Positions 34,459 to 43,938 of a stretch of 64,000 nucleotides of DNA are shown here, piece by piece. The notes under the pieces were generated by a model, which had not been told where the DNA came from, made no database searches, and saw nothing but the letters and a program-made list of their open reading frames with translations. The stretch spans positions 5,825,001 through 5,889,000 of the forward strand of contig NZ_JALRMO010000001.1 in NCBI RefSeq assembly GCF_023276405.1, in the 5' to 3' direction. How positions within the stretch are numbered: position 1 is the first letter of the stretch; each line of letters begins with the position of its first letter. The translations under genes were made by a program, and so were the position numbers. The DNA comes from Paenibacillus hamazuiensis (GTDB lineage Bacteria > Bacillota > Bacilli > Paenibacillales > NBRC-103111).

Positions 34459-36702
34459 ATGAAAAAAAGCTTGCCGCTTTCGCTTTCGCTCGCCGCCGCT
34501 CTTTGCGCCGGAAGCCTCGCTTCGGCCGACGCCCCGGCGTTCGCCGCCGGACCGCAGCCTGCCGCGCCCTTGGCGGACGATGTCCGCGCCGCGCTGCGGC
34601 CTTCCGGCCAGCTGACGCTGCTCGGCAGTGAGCAGCTGTACAACCGCCCTGACGCGGACTCCGGCACCGGCCTGCTTTTGTCGCCGCAAACGGTCGCACC
34701 GCTCGGTTTTTCCGCGCAGACCGGCTTTTACCTGATCTCCACCTGGCTCGGCGACAAATGGATTCGTCCGAGCCAAGGCGTGCTGGAGGGACTCGAACCG
34801 GTGGAGATGACCCTCGTGCCGGACTCTCCCGTCTATCTGTTCGACGCCCCTCTCCTCGGACTCAATTCGGGGCAAACGGCATCCGGCCCCCTGCTGGCGT
34901 TCGAAAAATGGCGCAGCTGGTACCACGTCCGCACGGATCAGGGCGACAAATGGATTCATTTCGCCTACTCGCTGCCGGCGAACCTTCGTCCTTCCGCCAA
35001 ACCGCTCGAGCTTCCGGACGGAGCCACTTTGTTCAAATATCCTTACGGTCTCTCCGGCGAAGTCGGCGTCATCGGCCCGCAAACGGTAACACCCGTGGAA
35101 CAGGGCGATGAATGGGCCCATTTGCGAGGCGATTTCGGCGACGGCTGGGTGCACTTCCAACCCAGTGAGAATGACCCGCAAGCATCCGGCGACGACGACG
35201 GCGTTCCCGTCGGCAAAACGAAAGCGATCGAGCTTGCCCGGCAGCGCCTTGGCCTCTCCGGCGAATATACGCTCGAAGCTGCCCACCTCATCCGTCTGGG
35301 TGACGGTCCAAAGCGCTGGAGTCTCCAATTTCGCAAACAACAAGGCGATCATGTCGCCGGTTCTGCCGATGTTACGCTGAACGCGTCGGACGGGACCATC
35401 GATTGGTTTACAAAAAACGAAACGGTCAGCGTGCCCGGAATATCCGAAAAAACGCAGGACCGTGCGGCATTGAAGCAGCTCGTGGACGGCGTTGTCGCGA
35501 AGGTTTCGCCAGCAGCAGACGCCGGCTGGATGATCGATGAGACGCCGGGCAACCCTTTGCAAAACCGCCGCTACCGGATGGACCCGTCGCTTACCTTCCG
35601 TTATGTGCGCACGGTAAACGGACTTCCTTATCCCGACAATAATATAACGGTTAACGTCAGCCCGAGCCAAAACGACGTTTCCTACTATATGGCCTGGAAC
35701 GATAACAAACGTTTCGATGCACCTGAGGGATTGATGCCGCAGGAGAAGGCCGAACTCGCCTTTGCCGATGCCTTTTTGGACAAAGCCGTTTACATGGCGC
35801 CGCAGGCATCCCGGGACGCTTTAACGCCGATGTACGCGGTTGTGCCGCGGCTGTACGATACGCTCGCAGCGAAGGACGGACAATGGCGAAGCAGCTCCGG
35901 CGACATGGAGCCGCGCGGTCCGGTCACAGCGCAGCCGCTCGCCGCTATGCCGGCTGAAAACCTGAATTTATCGCTGGAGCAGGCAGCCGATATCGCCCGC
36001 AAAAAGCTCAATCTGCCGGAAACCGCGAGGCCGGAGCATGTTCTTCAAAACAATTCCTCCTGGGTCTTTCAGCTGAACGTTCCTGCACAAGCCGCCGACC
36101 AATCCCGCACGTATTACGTGGAAGTCAGCTCTGTCACCGGGGACATTGTGCAATGTTCGACCCAGGCCGATAACGACGGCTCCTTCATCTGGCTCACCGT
36201 CCCATACATCAGCGAGGCTCAGGCCGAAGTGGAGGCGGAACGGCTGCTGCGGCTGCTGCTGCCCGCCTATACTCATCAGCTGTACATGATCCGATCCGAG
36301 CTTTGGCTCACGGACGGCATCACGGTCTCGACTCCGGAGTACCGGTTCACATACCGCCGCCGTATCGACGGCATTTGGGCGGACCGTCAGGAGCTGACCG
36401 TATCCGTCAGCCCTGTCAGCGGGCAATGGATCCGCCTGCAAAGCCAGCTCACACCCGGCATTTATCCGCAAAGCAAACCTGCGTTTATTTCCGAGGAGGA
36501 AGTGCGCAAGCTGATGCTCAGCCGGTATCGCGTCGAAGCCTGTTACATGGCCGACGACGTGTTGCTGACAAACCCGTCAACGTCGATTCGCTACCGTCTC
36601 GTCCCGACCGCAGAATCGGCTTATACATCCTTGCTGGATGCGCAAACCGGCGTGTGGCGCGATTTTTACACGATGGAGCCCGAGCAGCCGGCCAACAAGT
36701 AA
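34459..36702 (+). CDS. Secreted protein with SH3-like repeats and YcdB/YcdC (PepSY-like) repeats
   Basis: A 747-residue exported protein with a signal peptide (residues 1-30). Residues about 45-235 contain three SH3b-like units each ending GDKWIRP, GDKWIHF or GDGWVHF. From about 255 onward are repeated YcdB/YcdC-PepSY modules (KAIELARQRLGL, LEQAADIARKKLNL, EEEVRKLMLSRYRVEA) with RYVRTVNGLPYPDNNITVNV-type strands. PepSY-like modules are proposed to inhibit peptidases or bind the wall; the function here is unknown. The ATG at 34459 with GGAAAGG is chosen over an in-frame TTG. A terminator follows. Confidence 0.8.
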   Translation: MKKSLPLSLSLAAALCAGSLASADAPAFAAGPQPAAPLADDVRAALRPSGQLTLLGSEQLYNRPDADSGTGLLLSPQTVAPLGFSAQTGFYLISTWLGDKWIRPSQGVLEGLEPVEMTLVPDSPVYLFDAPLLGLNSGQTASGPLLAFEKWRSWYHVRTDQGDKWIHFAYSLPANLRPSAKPLELPDGATLFKYPYGLSGEVGVIGPQTVTPVEQGDEWAHLRGDFGDGWVHFQPSENDPQASGDDDGVPVGKTKAIELARQRLGLSGEYTLEAAHLIRLGDGPKRWSLQFRKQQGDHVAGSADVTLNASDGTIDWFTKNETVSVPGISEKTQDRAALKQLVDGVVAKVSPAADAGWMIDETPGNPLQNRRYRMDPSLTFRYVRTVNGLPYPDNNITVNVSPSQNDVSYYMAWNDNKRFDAPEGLMPQEKAELAFADAFLDKAVYMAPQASRDALTPMYAVVPRLYDTLAAKDGQWRSSSGDMEPRGPVTAQPLAAMPAENLNLSLEQAADIARKKLNLPETARPEHVLQNNSSWVFQLNVPAQAADQSRTYYVEVSSVTGDIVQCSTQADNDGSFIWLTVPYISEAQAEVEAERLLRLLLPAYTHQLYMIRSELWLTDGITVSTPEYRFTYRRRIDGIWADRQELTVSVSPVSGQWIRLQSQLTPGIYPQSKPAFISEEEVRKLMLSRYRVEACYMADDVLLTNPSTSIRYRLVPTAESAYTSLLDAQTGVWRDFYTMEPEQPANK

Positions 36703-36707
36703 AATGC

Positions 36708-36746
36708 CGCCGAGAACAGGCCGCCCCGGCTGCCTGTTCGGCTTTT
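36708..36746 (+). terminator. Terminator of the YcdB-repeat gene
   Basis: GAACAGGC (36713-36721 region) pairs with GCCTGTTCGGC (36732-36742), followed by TTTT. Confidence 0.65.
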
Positions 36747-36876
36747 CGCATGCCGTGCGTGCATTTGATAGTTTTTTTGGGGCTCAGATTGTTGCCCCCC
36801 TCCCCCAAAATGCGAATGAATCCAATTGTCATGGGGAGGTGGCATCCCCTATGCTGACAAGTTAAGCGCGACCATA

Positions 36877-37004
36877 ACGGAACTATAGTGCGCTAAATCG
36901 GTCCGTTTCGGATATTTTTGGAAGTTAGCGGAACTCAGGTGCTCTATTTGCCTGTTCGGCCGATACAAATGCCGTTTTCCACCGATTTAGCGCATCTCAG
37001 TTCC
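36877..37004. repeat. Cluster of GCGGAAC-type intergenic repeats
   Basis: Three units: ACGGAACTATAGTGCGCTAA (from 36877), AGCGGAACTCAGGTGCTCTA (from 36927) and an inverted unit whose complement is GGAACTGAGATGCGCTAAAT (36985-37004). They share a consensus with the cluster at 25564-25694. The last unit abuts the truncated end of a MazG-like gene remnant. Confidence 0.7.
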
Positions 37005-37022
37005 TTTATTTTTCCGATGCTG

Positions 37023-37103
37023 CTATTTTTCGGGAATAACGAACATGCGTTCCAGAATTTCCGGAATGCGATCCCTGATCAGTTTATTGTATACGGTGGT
37101 CAT
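37023..37103 (-). pseudogene. N-terminal stump of a MazG-like (phosphoribosyl-ATP pyrophosphohydrolase-like) gene
   Basis: An ATG at 37103, with GGGGAACG upstream, encodes MTTVYNKLIRDRIPEILE, the highly typical N-terminus of small PRA-PH/MazG-like nucleotide pyrophosphohydrolases (normally about 95-110 residues). After 18 residues the match stops. Eight further codons follow to a TAG at 37023, where the intergenic repeat cluster begins. The gene is therefore a remnant cut off by, or replaced at, the repeat. It follows the GNAT gene on the same strand by 22 bases. Confidence 0.65.
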
Positions 37104-37125
37104 CTGCGTTCCCCATTTCTGGCGG

Positions 37126-37566
37126 TTATTCTTCGGGTTCTTCCCCCGGATCCGTGACATACGTGCATTTGAACCGCTCCACACCGGGGTATTTCTCTCC
37201 GAGACTTTCGATGTCAAACCCGATATTGCGGTAAAAGTCAACCGCCTCCTCGTCGGTCTCGGCAAACAGCGTTCGGGGATTTTTCATCTCGATCAACTCC
37301 AGCAGCAGCCCCCGTCCGTACCCTTTGCCCCGTTCGTTCGGGTCCACGGCAATATGGAGAATTTCCAAATTGCCCTCGGCATCCATCCGGCAGCCGACGC
37401 AGCCGATCAGCTCGCCATCCTCTTCTAGCCCCCACAGCTCCCGGCCGGCTTCGATTTTATACTTTTCCACAGCGGCAGCGAGCTCATCCGAATCGGGAAA
37501 CACAGCGTATTCCAGCAGCTCCCGTACCGTCATGGAGTCCAGTTTCATTTTCAGATTGGTTAGCAA
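37126..37566 (-). CDS. GNAT-family N-acetyltransferase
   Basis: A 146-residue GNAT fold. Motif [21 protein letters not shown], contains the acetyl-CoA pyrophosphate loop (RGKGYG, R/Q-x2-G-x-G/A). The motif B region ends with FYRNIGFDI. Substrate unknown. A TTG at 37566 is preferred as start because GGGGGAG lies just upstream of it, while the first ATG (37548) would be about 23 bases from that site. It is followed on the same strand by the MazG-like stump. Confidence 0.85.
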   Translation of the reverse strand: MLTNLKMKLDSMTVRELLEYAVFPDSDELAAAVEKYKIEAGRELWGLEEDGELIGCVGCRMDAEGNLEILHIAVDPNERGKGYGRGLLLELIEMKNPRTLFAETDEEAVDFYRNIGFDIESLGEKYPGVERFKCTYVTDPGEEPEE

Positions 37567-37608
37567 ACGGGCTCCCCCTCATATTTCATTTTTTTCAATA
37601 ATCCGCGA

Positions 37609-38046
37609 CTAAATATAAAACCCTTCAACATCTAAATCGAACGAATGATATGTCAACTCCTTATTTTGAATCCACATTTCCAAGGGGATTATCCACGGGC
37701 GAAATGTTATAAAACTACGCAAATCCCTTATATGCACAAACTTCATCTCCATTACATCCAGGTCGGGGTCGTCCATATTGCTTCTTTGCTCCGAAGACAA
37801 GCTTCCTGCATAATAAACTTGAAGATACTGTCCGTATTTTTCTGAAGTGTACTCCGTAACGAAAGCAACTTCTTCCGCAGCTATTTTAATCCCCGTTTCC
37901 TCGTATGCTTCTCTTTCCGCAGCTTGCAAGAAAGTTTCACCGATTTCGGTCGAACCTTTCGGCAAACTCCAGCCGGAATTATCTTTTACTAGAAGAACCG
38001 CATCGTCTTTTAAAACAACCACTCCAGCCGCAAGATTATGGGCCAC
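37609..38046 (-). CDS. Nudix hydrolase
   Basis: A 145-residue protein with an intact Nudix box GSTEIGETFLQAAEREAYEETGI (residues about 31-53; G-x5-E-x7-RE-x2-EE-x-G). It hydrolyses a nucleoside diphosphate linked to another moiety; the substrate is unknown and could resemble MutT or diadenosine polyphosphate hydrolases. The gene is AT-richer than its neighbours. GTG at 38046 with AAAAGGGG upstream is preferred; GTG at 38055 is also in frame. Confidence 0.88.
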   Translation of the reverse strand: MAHNLAAGVVVLKDDAVLLVKDNSGWSLPKGSTEIGETFLQAAEREAYEETGIKIAAEEVAFVTEYTSEKYGQYLQVYYAGSLSSEQRSNMDDPDLDVMEMKFVHIRDLRSFITFRPWIIPLEMWIQNKELTYHSFDLDVEGFYI

Positions 38047-38135
38047 TTTCGCCACCCCTTTTAGGATTATGCAAATGCCTTCGAGTAAAATTATCCCATG
38101 GAACCAAATAAAATGGAGTGACGATTTTGAGACAA

Positions 38136-39086
38136 TTATTTCAATGGGTAGTTGTTAAAAATCTGCTCCCCCAGATCTCTTATCTTCTCCGCTACGAAGG
38201 GCGGCTCCAATACCTGAACGTCCGGTCCGTAGCTCAGCAGCATTCCGTACATCCAGTGGTTGTCCGGATAGCTGGCTTTGACCAGCAAGGTTCCGTCCTC
38301 CTGGGTTTCGACCTTGTCCAGGCCGAATGCCTCCTCTACCCGCACTCTCAATCGAGCTTTGAATCGAAGCACAAGATGCACCAAAGGCCCGGTCTCCTTG
38401 TTTCCCCACCGTGCATCCAGCTCCTCCATGCGAACACCGCGATTTGCGAAATGCTCCAAATGAATGCGTAAGCCGCTTAATCTGGAGAGCCGGAAGGTCC
38501 TATAGTCGCTGCGCAGCCTGCAGTAAGCGTATAAATACCAGGCATAGCCTTTCCACGCAAGGCCAATCGGTTCGACCTCCCGCTCTTCGCCGATTCCTTC
38601 CGTGTTGGTATATAGAAACGAAACAACGGACCGATTTTTTGCAGCTTGACGAAGCGAACTCAGAATGGACCTATCCTTCAATCCGCCCCCATGCCACAGA
38701 TTCGTATCAAACATCAGCGTATCGCCGAGTTCTTCCATCCGGTTCTGTTCCGATCTGGCTATAAGCGCTTTGATCTTGGTCAATAAACCGTCCATTTCCT
38801 TATCGTCCAGCGATGCCTGAACGCCTCTTAACGCAATCAATATGGACTGCAGATCTTCAAAGGTTACGATTTGCCGGTCGATGCGGAACTGCTCCATAAT
38901 TTCGTAACCGCCATCCGTGCCGGTGTAGGAAACTATGGGGATGCCCGCCGTATTGATGGTCTCCAGATCGCGATAAATGGTCCGCAGCGATACCTCAAAT
39001 TTATCCGCCAGCGTCTGGGCGTTAACCCGGCGCTGGCTTAATAATGCCATCGTAATGCCAAGCAAACGCTGTACTTTCAAACGCAT
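38136..39086 (-). CDS. WYL-domain transcriptional regulator (DeoR/YafY type)
   Basis: A 316-residue regulator. The N-terminal HTH_11 (VNAQTLADKFEVSLRTIYRDLETINTAGIPI, residues about 21-52) is followed by a central region and a WYL domain (about 140-215, with GLAWKGYAWYLYAYCRLRSDYRTFRLSRL) and a WCX-like C-terminus. WYL domains bind ligands, including nucleic acids, and regulate gene expression. The gene is divergent from the epoxide hydrolase at 39238, its likely target. An AGGAAAGG RBS precedes the ATG. Confidence 0.92.
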   Translation of the reverse strand: MRLKVQRLLGITMALLSQRRVNAQTLADKFEVSLRTIYRDLETINTAGIPIVSYTGTDGGYEIMEQFRIDRQIVTFEDLQSILIALRGVQASLDDKEMDGLLTKIKALIARSEQNRMEELGDTLMFDTNLWHGGGLKDRSILSSLRQAAKNRSVVSFLYTNTEGIGEEREVEPIGLAWKGYAWYLYAYCRLRSDYRTFRLSRLSGLRIHLEHFANRGVRMEELDARWGNKETGPLVHLVLRFKARLRVRVEEAFGLDKVETQEDGTLLVKASYPDNHWMYGMLLSYGPDVQVLEPPFVAEKIRDLGEQIFNNYPLK

Positions 39087-39237
39087 CCCTCCCTTTCCTC
39101 TTACCCATGACTTTACATTTTTAGGGGCAAGAAGTCGATTATTTTTTTCAGCCTCCGTCTCCTTGACAGACTGTTGTCAGGAAGGGACGGTTACAATTAA
39201 AACTAAACAATAACCCAAATGAAAAGGAGCATGAACC

Positions 39238-40421
39238 ATGAATACGATGACTTCCGCTGCAGCAAATCTGAATGACATCCACCCATTTCGAATCGAGACT
39301 TCGCAAGCAGCGTTAGACGATCTGAACCTCCGTCTGTCGCTTACGCGCTGGCCCGACGAGATCCCCGGCTCAGGATGGAATTACGGTGTACCGCTCCATT
39401 TCGTGAAAGAGATGGCCGAGTACTGGAAAACGTCATTTGACTGGCGCAAGCAGGAACAACGCCTGAACGAAATCCCGCAGTACACGGCAACGGTTGATGG
39501 TGCCAATATCCATTTCTTCCATATCAAATCGCCGGAACCGAATGCAACGCCGCTTCTGCTCGTTCATGGTTGGCCGGGGTCCCCTGTCGAGTTTCTGGAC
39601 CTGATCGGGCCGCTGACCGACCCCGCCTCCTATGGCGGCGACCCTGCCGACGCTTTCCATCTGGTTATTCCTTCGATCCCGGGCTTCGGCTTATCCGGGC
39701 CGACGAAGGAGGCGGGATGGACGTCCGGACGCGCGGCCCAAGCCTTCGCCGAGCTGATGGACCGACTCGGCTACGAGCGTTACGGCGTGCAGGGCGGGGA
39801 TATGGGAGCGATCATAGCTCCCGAGCTCGGGCGCATCGCACCCGGCCGTGTGATCGGCGTGCATGTGAACGCCGCCAGATGGGATTCATTCCGCTGGGTC
39901 AGGTGGAAGAGGACGTATTTGCCTCGCTTTCGGATGCGGAAAAAGTTCGATTGGGCCGGCTCGGCCAATTTATGAAGGAACGGTTCGGTTTTAATGCGAT
40001 TCAATCGACAAGACCTCAAACGTTAGCCTATGGACTGCACGACTCGCCGGTAGGCCTGCTCGCTTGGACGTCCGAATTATTCTATGGCTTCGGGGATGCC
40101 GTAGAAGCCGTCGACCGCGATCGGTTTTTAACGAATCTGATGCTGTATTGGCTGACCGGAACGGCAAATTCCTCGGCAAGAATGTATTATGAAGGAGCGC
40201 ACGATCCGGCGGCCTGGGCGCCTAAAGCCCCGTCGACGACGCCTATCGGCGTAGCGGTGTTCCAGTTGTCCGATGTCGCAATTCGCGCGTTTGCCGAGCA
40301 AAACAATCGCATCGTGCATTGGAGCGAGTTCGACAGAGGAACTCATTTCGCCGCGATAGATGCGCCTGATTTAATGATCGGCGATATCCGCAATTTCTTC
40401 CGCAAGTTAGATACCGAATAA
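39238..40421 (+). pseudogene. Epoxide hydrolase split by a single-base frameshift
   Basis: The first frame (39238 to about 39878) encodes the epoxide-hydrolase N-terminal domain (FRIETSQAALDDLNLRLSLTRWPDE) and the alpha/beta-hydrolase core, with oxyanion motif HGWPGS and nucleophile Asp in QGGDMGAIIAPELG, up to VHVNAA. The continuation, MGFIPLGQVEEDVFASLSDAEK, then IQSTRPQTLAYGLHDSPVGLLAW, the acid region and the base His in GTHFAAIDAPD, is in another frame. One missing base near 39876-39880 (GCCGCCAGATGGG) restores a protein of about 394 residues. It is microsomal-type epoxide hydrolase. Loss may be real or a sequencing indel. Confidence 0.88.
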
Positions 40422-40460
40422 GAAAACTTATCACGAACCCCGGTTTTTAAAATCCTAAAA

Positions 40461-40510
40461 AAATAGCCGCGTCCAAGACTTATTTTCTCGTCATGGACTA
40501 ACGGCTATTT
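40461..40510. terminator. Bidirectional terminator
   Basis: AAATAGCCG (40461-40469) pairs with CGGCTATTT (40502-40510), with an inner GTCCA/TGGAC stem; A and T runs flank it. It lies between the epoxide hydrolase and the convergent lyase. Confidence 0.8.
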
Positions 40511-40638
40511 ATTTGACGAATAACCGGGAATGACCGCCCCCGCTAAGCCGTGCCTCAGCACATCACGACGATCATGCCCGGGTGGAGGGCCTGCTTCCAG
40601 CCGCCTCAAAGGCTAAGTTTTGTGGTCAAATTCGCCGG

Positions 40639-42609
40639 TTACCGAGGGGTCCATGATGTACCGACATCGCTTGCCGTCAGCGGCTTGCGCGGTTTTGCCG
40701 CGGAAGAATCGAAATATTCGTCGGCTCCGGCATCGTTATCGCTTCGCGTTTGACCATCCATATCGTCCGTGACGTAGGAGCCGACTGCGCTATTGATAAC
40801 CGGGCTTCCGGATGAAGGCCTGTTCAACCCGTCCTGAGCCAATGAAAGCAGCGGGTCGGCTGTCGTAATGCCGGAAGAGGGAGCCGGGTTCAATCCGTTC
40901 GCCCCGCCGTAAACGATATTGCCCTGATACGTATTCGGCGCAAACGAAAATATATTCAGCGGAGCGGCCGTGTCCTGAACCGGGGAGGTGAAGGTTTTGA
41001 CATTATCGGTCTTCACGACATTGTTCGCAATCGTATTATTTTCCGGGAGCAGCACGCGCTGTGCCTGGGGCCACCCGACTTTATACCCGCCTCCCACTTC
41101 AATGCCGAGCTTGCCGGGACCAACGATCGTGTTATGCGCAAACGTGCCGTTTTTCACCCATCCGTACCGGGGCACCCTTCCGAGCGGCGTCCCATCGCGC
41201 AAAATCGGTTCGTAGCTGCCCGTCAAATCCGCGTCGATATACTCCCCGGCGTACAAGTTCAGGCCGAAGGAGGAAACGTCCGCGATATAGTTGTTGACGA
41301 CTGTGTGGCCTTGTCCCGAGACGCGGATACCCGCCGTTCCGGCCTTGCCCTCTCCCAATATGAAATTGCCCCGGACCGTATTGAAATTTCCGCTCCTCAG
41401 CGTCAGCGAGCCTTGCGTCGAGCGGATCGTATTGTAAAGCACCTGATTGCGGTTCGATTTGAGGGAAATATACTCTCCGCCTTCGCCGTCGGCATTTTCC
41501 AAAAGATTGCTTTCGATTGTAAAAAAAGCTCCGTCGCTGCCCAGTTCCTCGTTTCCCCCATACCCCCAAATCCGGAATATTTCCCGTCCGTTGACGCCCG
41601 CAATAAACGGAATATCCTTAATATAGTTGTTATCGACCTTGTTGTACCGGCTATCCGTCGGATCGTTGCCGATTAACGGGCCGTTGTGGTTTTTCCCTTT
41701 GAGAAAGCTGTGGTCCAGCCGATTGTTGCTGCCGTCAAAATAGACCCAGTAATACTGCGTTGAGGCGCCGGGCGGGTTATAGTCGACGATCGCCGAGTTC
41801 GTGAGCCTGCCGTAATTCGAGTTAAACCGGACGACCTGTCCGGAGGACAATGCGCCGTTCTTGAAATAAAGGCCGTCCGCGATGAGATACGGCGTCGAGG
41901 TTCCGGTCAATATGACGGCGCCGTACGTCTCCGCCTTCAGTGTGACGGGGGCCGAGGCGGTTGCCGCCGAATTGAAATTAATCGCCACGTCCGTCCATGT
42001 GCCGTCAGCCAACACGATCGTTTCGCCGGGCAGCGCCGCAGCGATTGCCGAATTCAGCTGCGGGACGGTCGATACCGTGATCGGGGTACGGTAAACTTCG
42101 AGCTCGTACAACGACGGCGTATCGGCGCAAGCGGATACATAGAGGCGGACATACCGAGCCGAATAGCTCTTGCCGAGGCTGACCGTCGTTGTTGTGTCCG
42201 AGGATCCGGACGCTTTGGTGCCCGTTTTGGCGTCCGTCCAGTTGGAGCCGTCGCTCGAATACTGGATGGAATAAGCCGTGATCCGGCTTTTATACTCTTT
42301 CAAAACCACTTGATTAAAAGGGGTGCTTTGCCCGAAATCAACGGTCAGCCATTGCGGGGCGGAAGCATTCGCCGCGCTCCACCTGGTGCTTGAGCTGCCA
42401 TCCGCGGCTTGAGCGGGCGTATAGCCGGAGCTCCAGGTGCTGCTGGCGGAAACGGCTTTCCCTTGGGCAAGATTCGTATCGGCTGCATTCGCCTTATTTG
42501 CGGGAAACGCCGCACCCGCGTCAAACAGAAGGCCAACGAGCAGAGAAAATACAAGAAGCGGCATCCATCCTGATCGGCTCCTCCGGGAACGGTACATTTC
42601 TTTCATCAT
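40639..42609 (-). CDS. Secreted polysaccharide lyase family 6 with F5/8-type carbohydrate-binding domain
   Basis: A 656-residue exported enzyme. A signal peptide (residues 1-42) is followed by an F5/8 type C (CBM32-like) domain (about 45-172; SASSTWSSGYTPAQAADGSSSTRW, PQWLTVDFGQ, YSIQYSSDGSNW) and a right-handed beta-helix of the PL6 family (about 175-640). The PL6 core contains GLYFKNG, NGREIFRIWGYGG and EGGEYISLKSNRNQVLYNTIRSTQGSLTLRSG, which matches alginate lyase/chondroitinase B. It probably cleaves alginate-like uronates or dermatan sulfate by beta-elimination. It stands alone, with no uronate operon nearby. Confidence 0.9.
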   Translation of the reverse strand: MMKEMYRSRRSRSGWMPLLVFSLLVGLLFDAGAAFPANKANAADTNLAQGKAVSASSTWSSGYTPAQAADGSSSTRWSAANASAPQWLTVDFGQSTPFNQVVLKEYKSRITAYSIQYSSDGSNWTDAKTGTKASGSSDTTTTVSLGKSYSARYVRLYVSACADTPSLYELEVYRTPITVSTVPQLNSAIAAALPGETIVLADGTWTDVAINFNSAATASAPVTLKAETYGAVILTGTSTPYLIADGLYFKNGALSSGQVVRFNSNYGRLTNSAIVDYNPPGASTQYYWVYFDGSNNRLDHSFLKGKNHNGPLIGNDPTDSRYNKVDNNYIKDIPFIAGVNGREIFRIWGYGGNEELGSDGAFFTIESNLLENADGEGGEYISLKSNRNQVLYNTIRSTQGSLTLRSGNFNTVRGNFILGEGKAGTAGIRVSGQGHTVVNNYIADVSSFGLNLYAGEYIDADLTGSYEPILRDGTPLGRVPRYGWVKNGTFAHNTIVGPGKLGIEVGGGYKVGWPQAQRVLLPENNTIANNVVKTDNVKTFTSPVQDTAAPLNIFSFAPNTYQGNIVYGGANGLNPAPSSGITTADPLLSLAQDGLNRPSSGSPVINSAVGSYVTDDMDGQTRSDNDAGADEYFDSSAAKPRKPLTASDVGTSWTPR

Positions 42610-42740
42610 TCGTCACAACCTTTCTTTTTTTATGGTTTTCGCACGATTTGAAACTATATTACCCTCCGGCTGCCATGGATGAATACGGATGGAATATACT
42701 TAAACTATAAGGAAACTAACCTTTTATTCATGCCACGTAC

Positions 42741-42778
42741 AAAGGAAAGAGCCTCCGCGCCATATTGCACCGGAGGCT
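42741..42778 (-). terminator. Terminator of the methyltransferase gene
   Basis: AGCCTCCG/CGGAGGCT (42750-42757 and 42771-42778); on the minus strand it is followed by CTTTCCTTTG, a T-rich tail. Confidence 0.6.
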
Positions 42779-42819
42779 GGATTGGGTTCCCTAACCGCAA
42801 ATTACCCATTAATCACCAA

Positions 42820-43626
42820 TTAAATTTTTCTTGCTTTAAAAACGAAGGACAAGGGAAACATTTTCGCATTGAAAGCAGAATGATATTTCTGTTCCACTTT
42901 TCCCTCACTTTCAAGGGTTTGTTTATCCGTTTCTTCTATCATTTCCTCAATCAAAAATCCGGCTTTAGCTAAAGCGTTAACATACGTTGAAATTTTCCTT
43001 TTGCTGAGCGAAACATCAAAGCCGTATTTTTCAAACGTAAAAAGATTTTCATCGTAATAAGAGCTTTTAACTACAAGCTTATCTTCTTCAATTTCCATAC
43101 ATCTCATAACAGGGTGATCCCAACTAAATATAAAAATACCATCTTTTTTTAAATAGGATGCGATTAAATGAAATGTTTTTTGTAAATCGGTAGTCCAGCC
43201 GATGGCATATATGGAATAAACAATATCAAAATAACCCTTCGGTAAACCCGGATTCTCTTCCATGGGGCTGTTGAATAAATGTGCCTCATATCCGCAATCT
43301 TTTAAATAACGGCTTGTATTTTCAATTTGCTGTGTTGACATATCCAGTCCCCAAAGTTCTGATGCATGATGGTCACCAAGATATTTAAGAGAGTGCCCAC
43401 TTCCACAACCAATGTCAAGAACTTTTTTACCGGACACATCACCAAACAAATGTAAATCTTCTTCGGATGGTGTCAAACATCCGAGTTGTGGGAGTGCAGT
43501 TACACCGACCCATTTGTCGGCAGTACGATCCCAAAATTTTTTATTTTGTTCTAAAACCCCTTTATTATCAAGGGTGTTTTTTCTTGAATTTAATAATATA
43601 TTGCTCTTTACGACGGAATCCTTCAT
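42820..43626 (-). CDS. Class I SAM-dependent methyltransferase
   Basis: A 268-residue methyltransferase. Motif I VLDIGCGSGHSLKYLG (residues about 70-85), acidic residue LWGLDMS, motif IV FDIVYSIYAIGW and an SWDHPVMRCM segment are present. Similar proteins are annotated as small-molecule (UbiE/COQ5-like) methyltransferases; the substrate is unknown. It is much AT-richer than its neighbours, which may indicate recent transfer. RBS AGGAGG precedes the ATG, and a terminator follows. Confidence 0.88.
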   Translation of the reverse strand: MKDSVVKSNILLNSRKNTLDNKGVLEQNKKFWDRTADKWVGVTALPQLGCLTPSEEDLHLFGDVSGKKVLDIGCGSGHSLKYLGDHHASELWGLDMSTQQIENTSRYLKDCGYEAHLFNSPMEENPGLPKGYFDIVYSIYAIGWTTDLQKTFHLIASYLKKDGIFIFSWDHPVMRCMEIEEDKLVVKSSYYDENLFTFEKYGFDVSLSKRKISTYVNALAKAGFLIEEMIEETDKQTLESEGKVEQKYHSAFNAKMFPLSFVFKARKI

Positions 43627-43836
43627 AAATACTCCTCCTATGTAATAGTTAATCTTTAATCCTGCCCGTGCCCAAAGCCGGACGATGAATCTTTTTCCCC
43701 ATCCGCGACGGCGACGTTGGAGCCGCTCAGAGCAAGCAATTCGAGTAACAGAGAGGTTCCACCTTTACACCCAAAATAAAAAATCTAACACAATATTATT
43801 TCGAGGATTTCCGAATAAACTCCTCTACTACCCCGC

Positions 43837-43864
43837 TTGTCTAAAAAACATCCCGTGATATCAT
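43837..43864 (+). promoter_or_regulatory. Probable promoter of the AraC gene
   Basis: TTGTCT (43837-43842), 16-base spacer, TATCAT (43859-43864), with a leader of about 70 bases. The rest of the 312-base gap (43627-43938) shows no gene. Confidence 0.45.
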
Positions 43865-43938
43865 GAGAGTATTGAACGCTAGTTGTCTGGGAATCGTTGC
43901 AAAATATGCTGCAAAATTAAGGAGATGTTTTCGATCGT

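Noticed and set aside
34411-35670. 419-codon minus-strand frame opposite the YcdB-repeat gene
   Set aside because: Antisense shadow without start signals; the plus strand has signal peptide, RBS and repeats.
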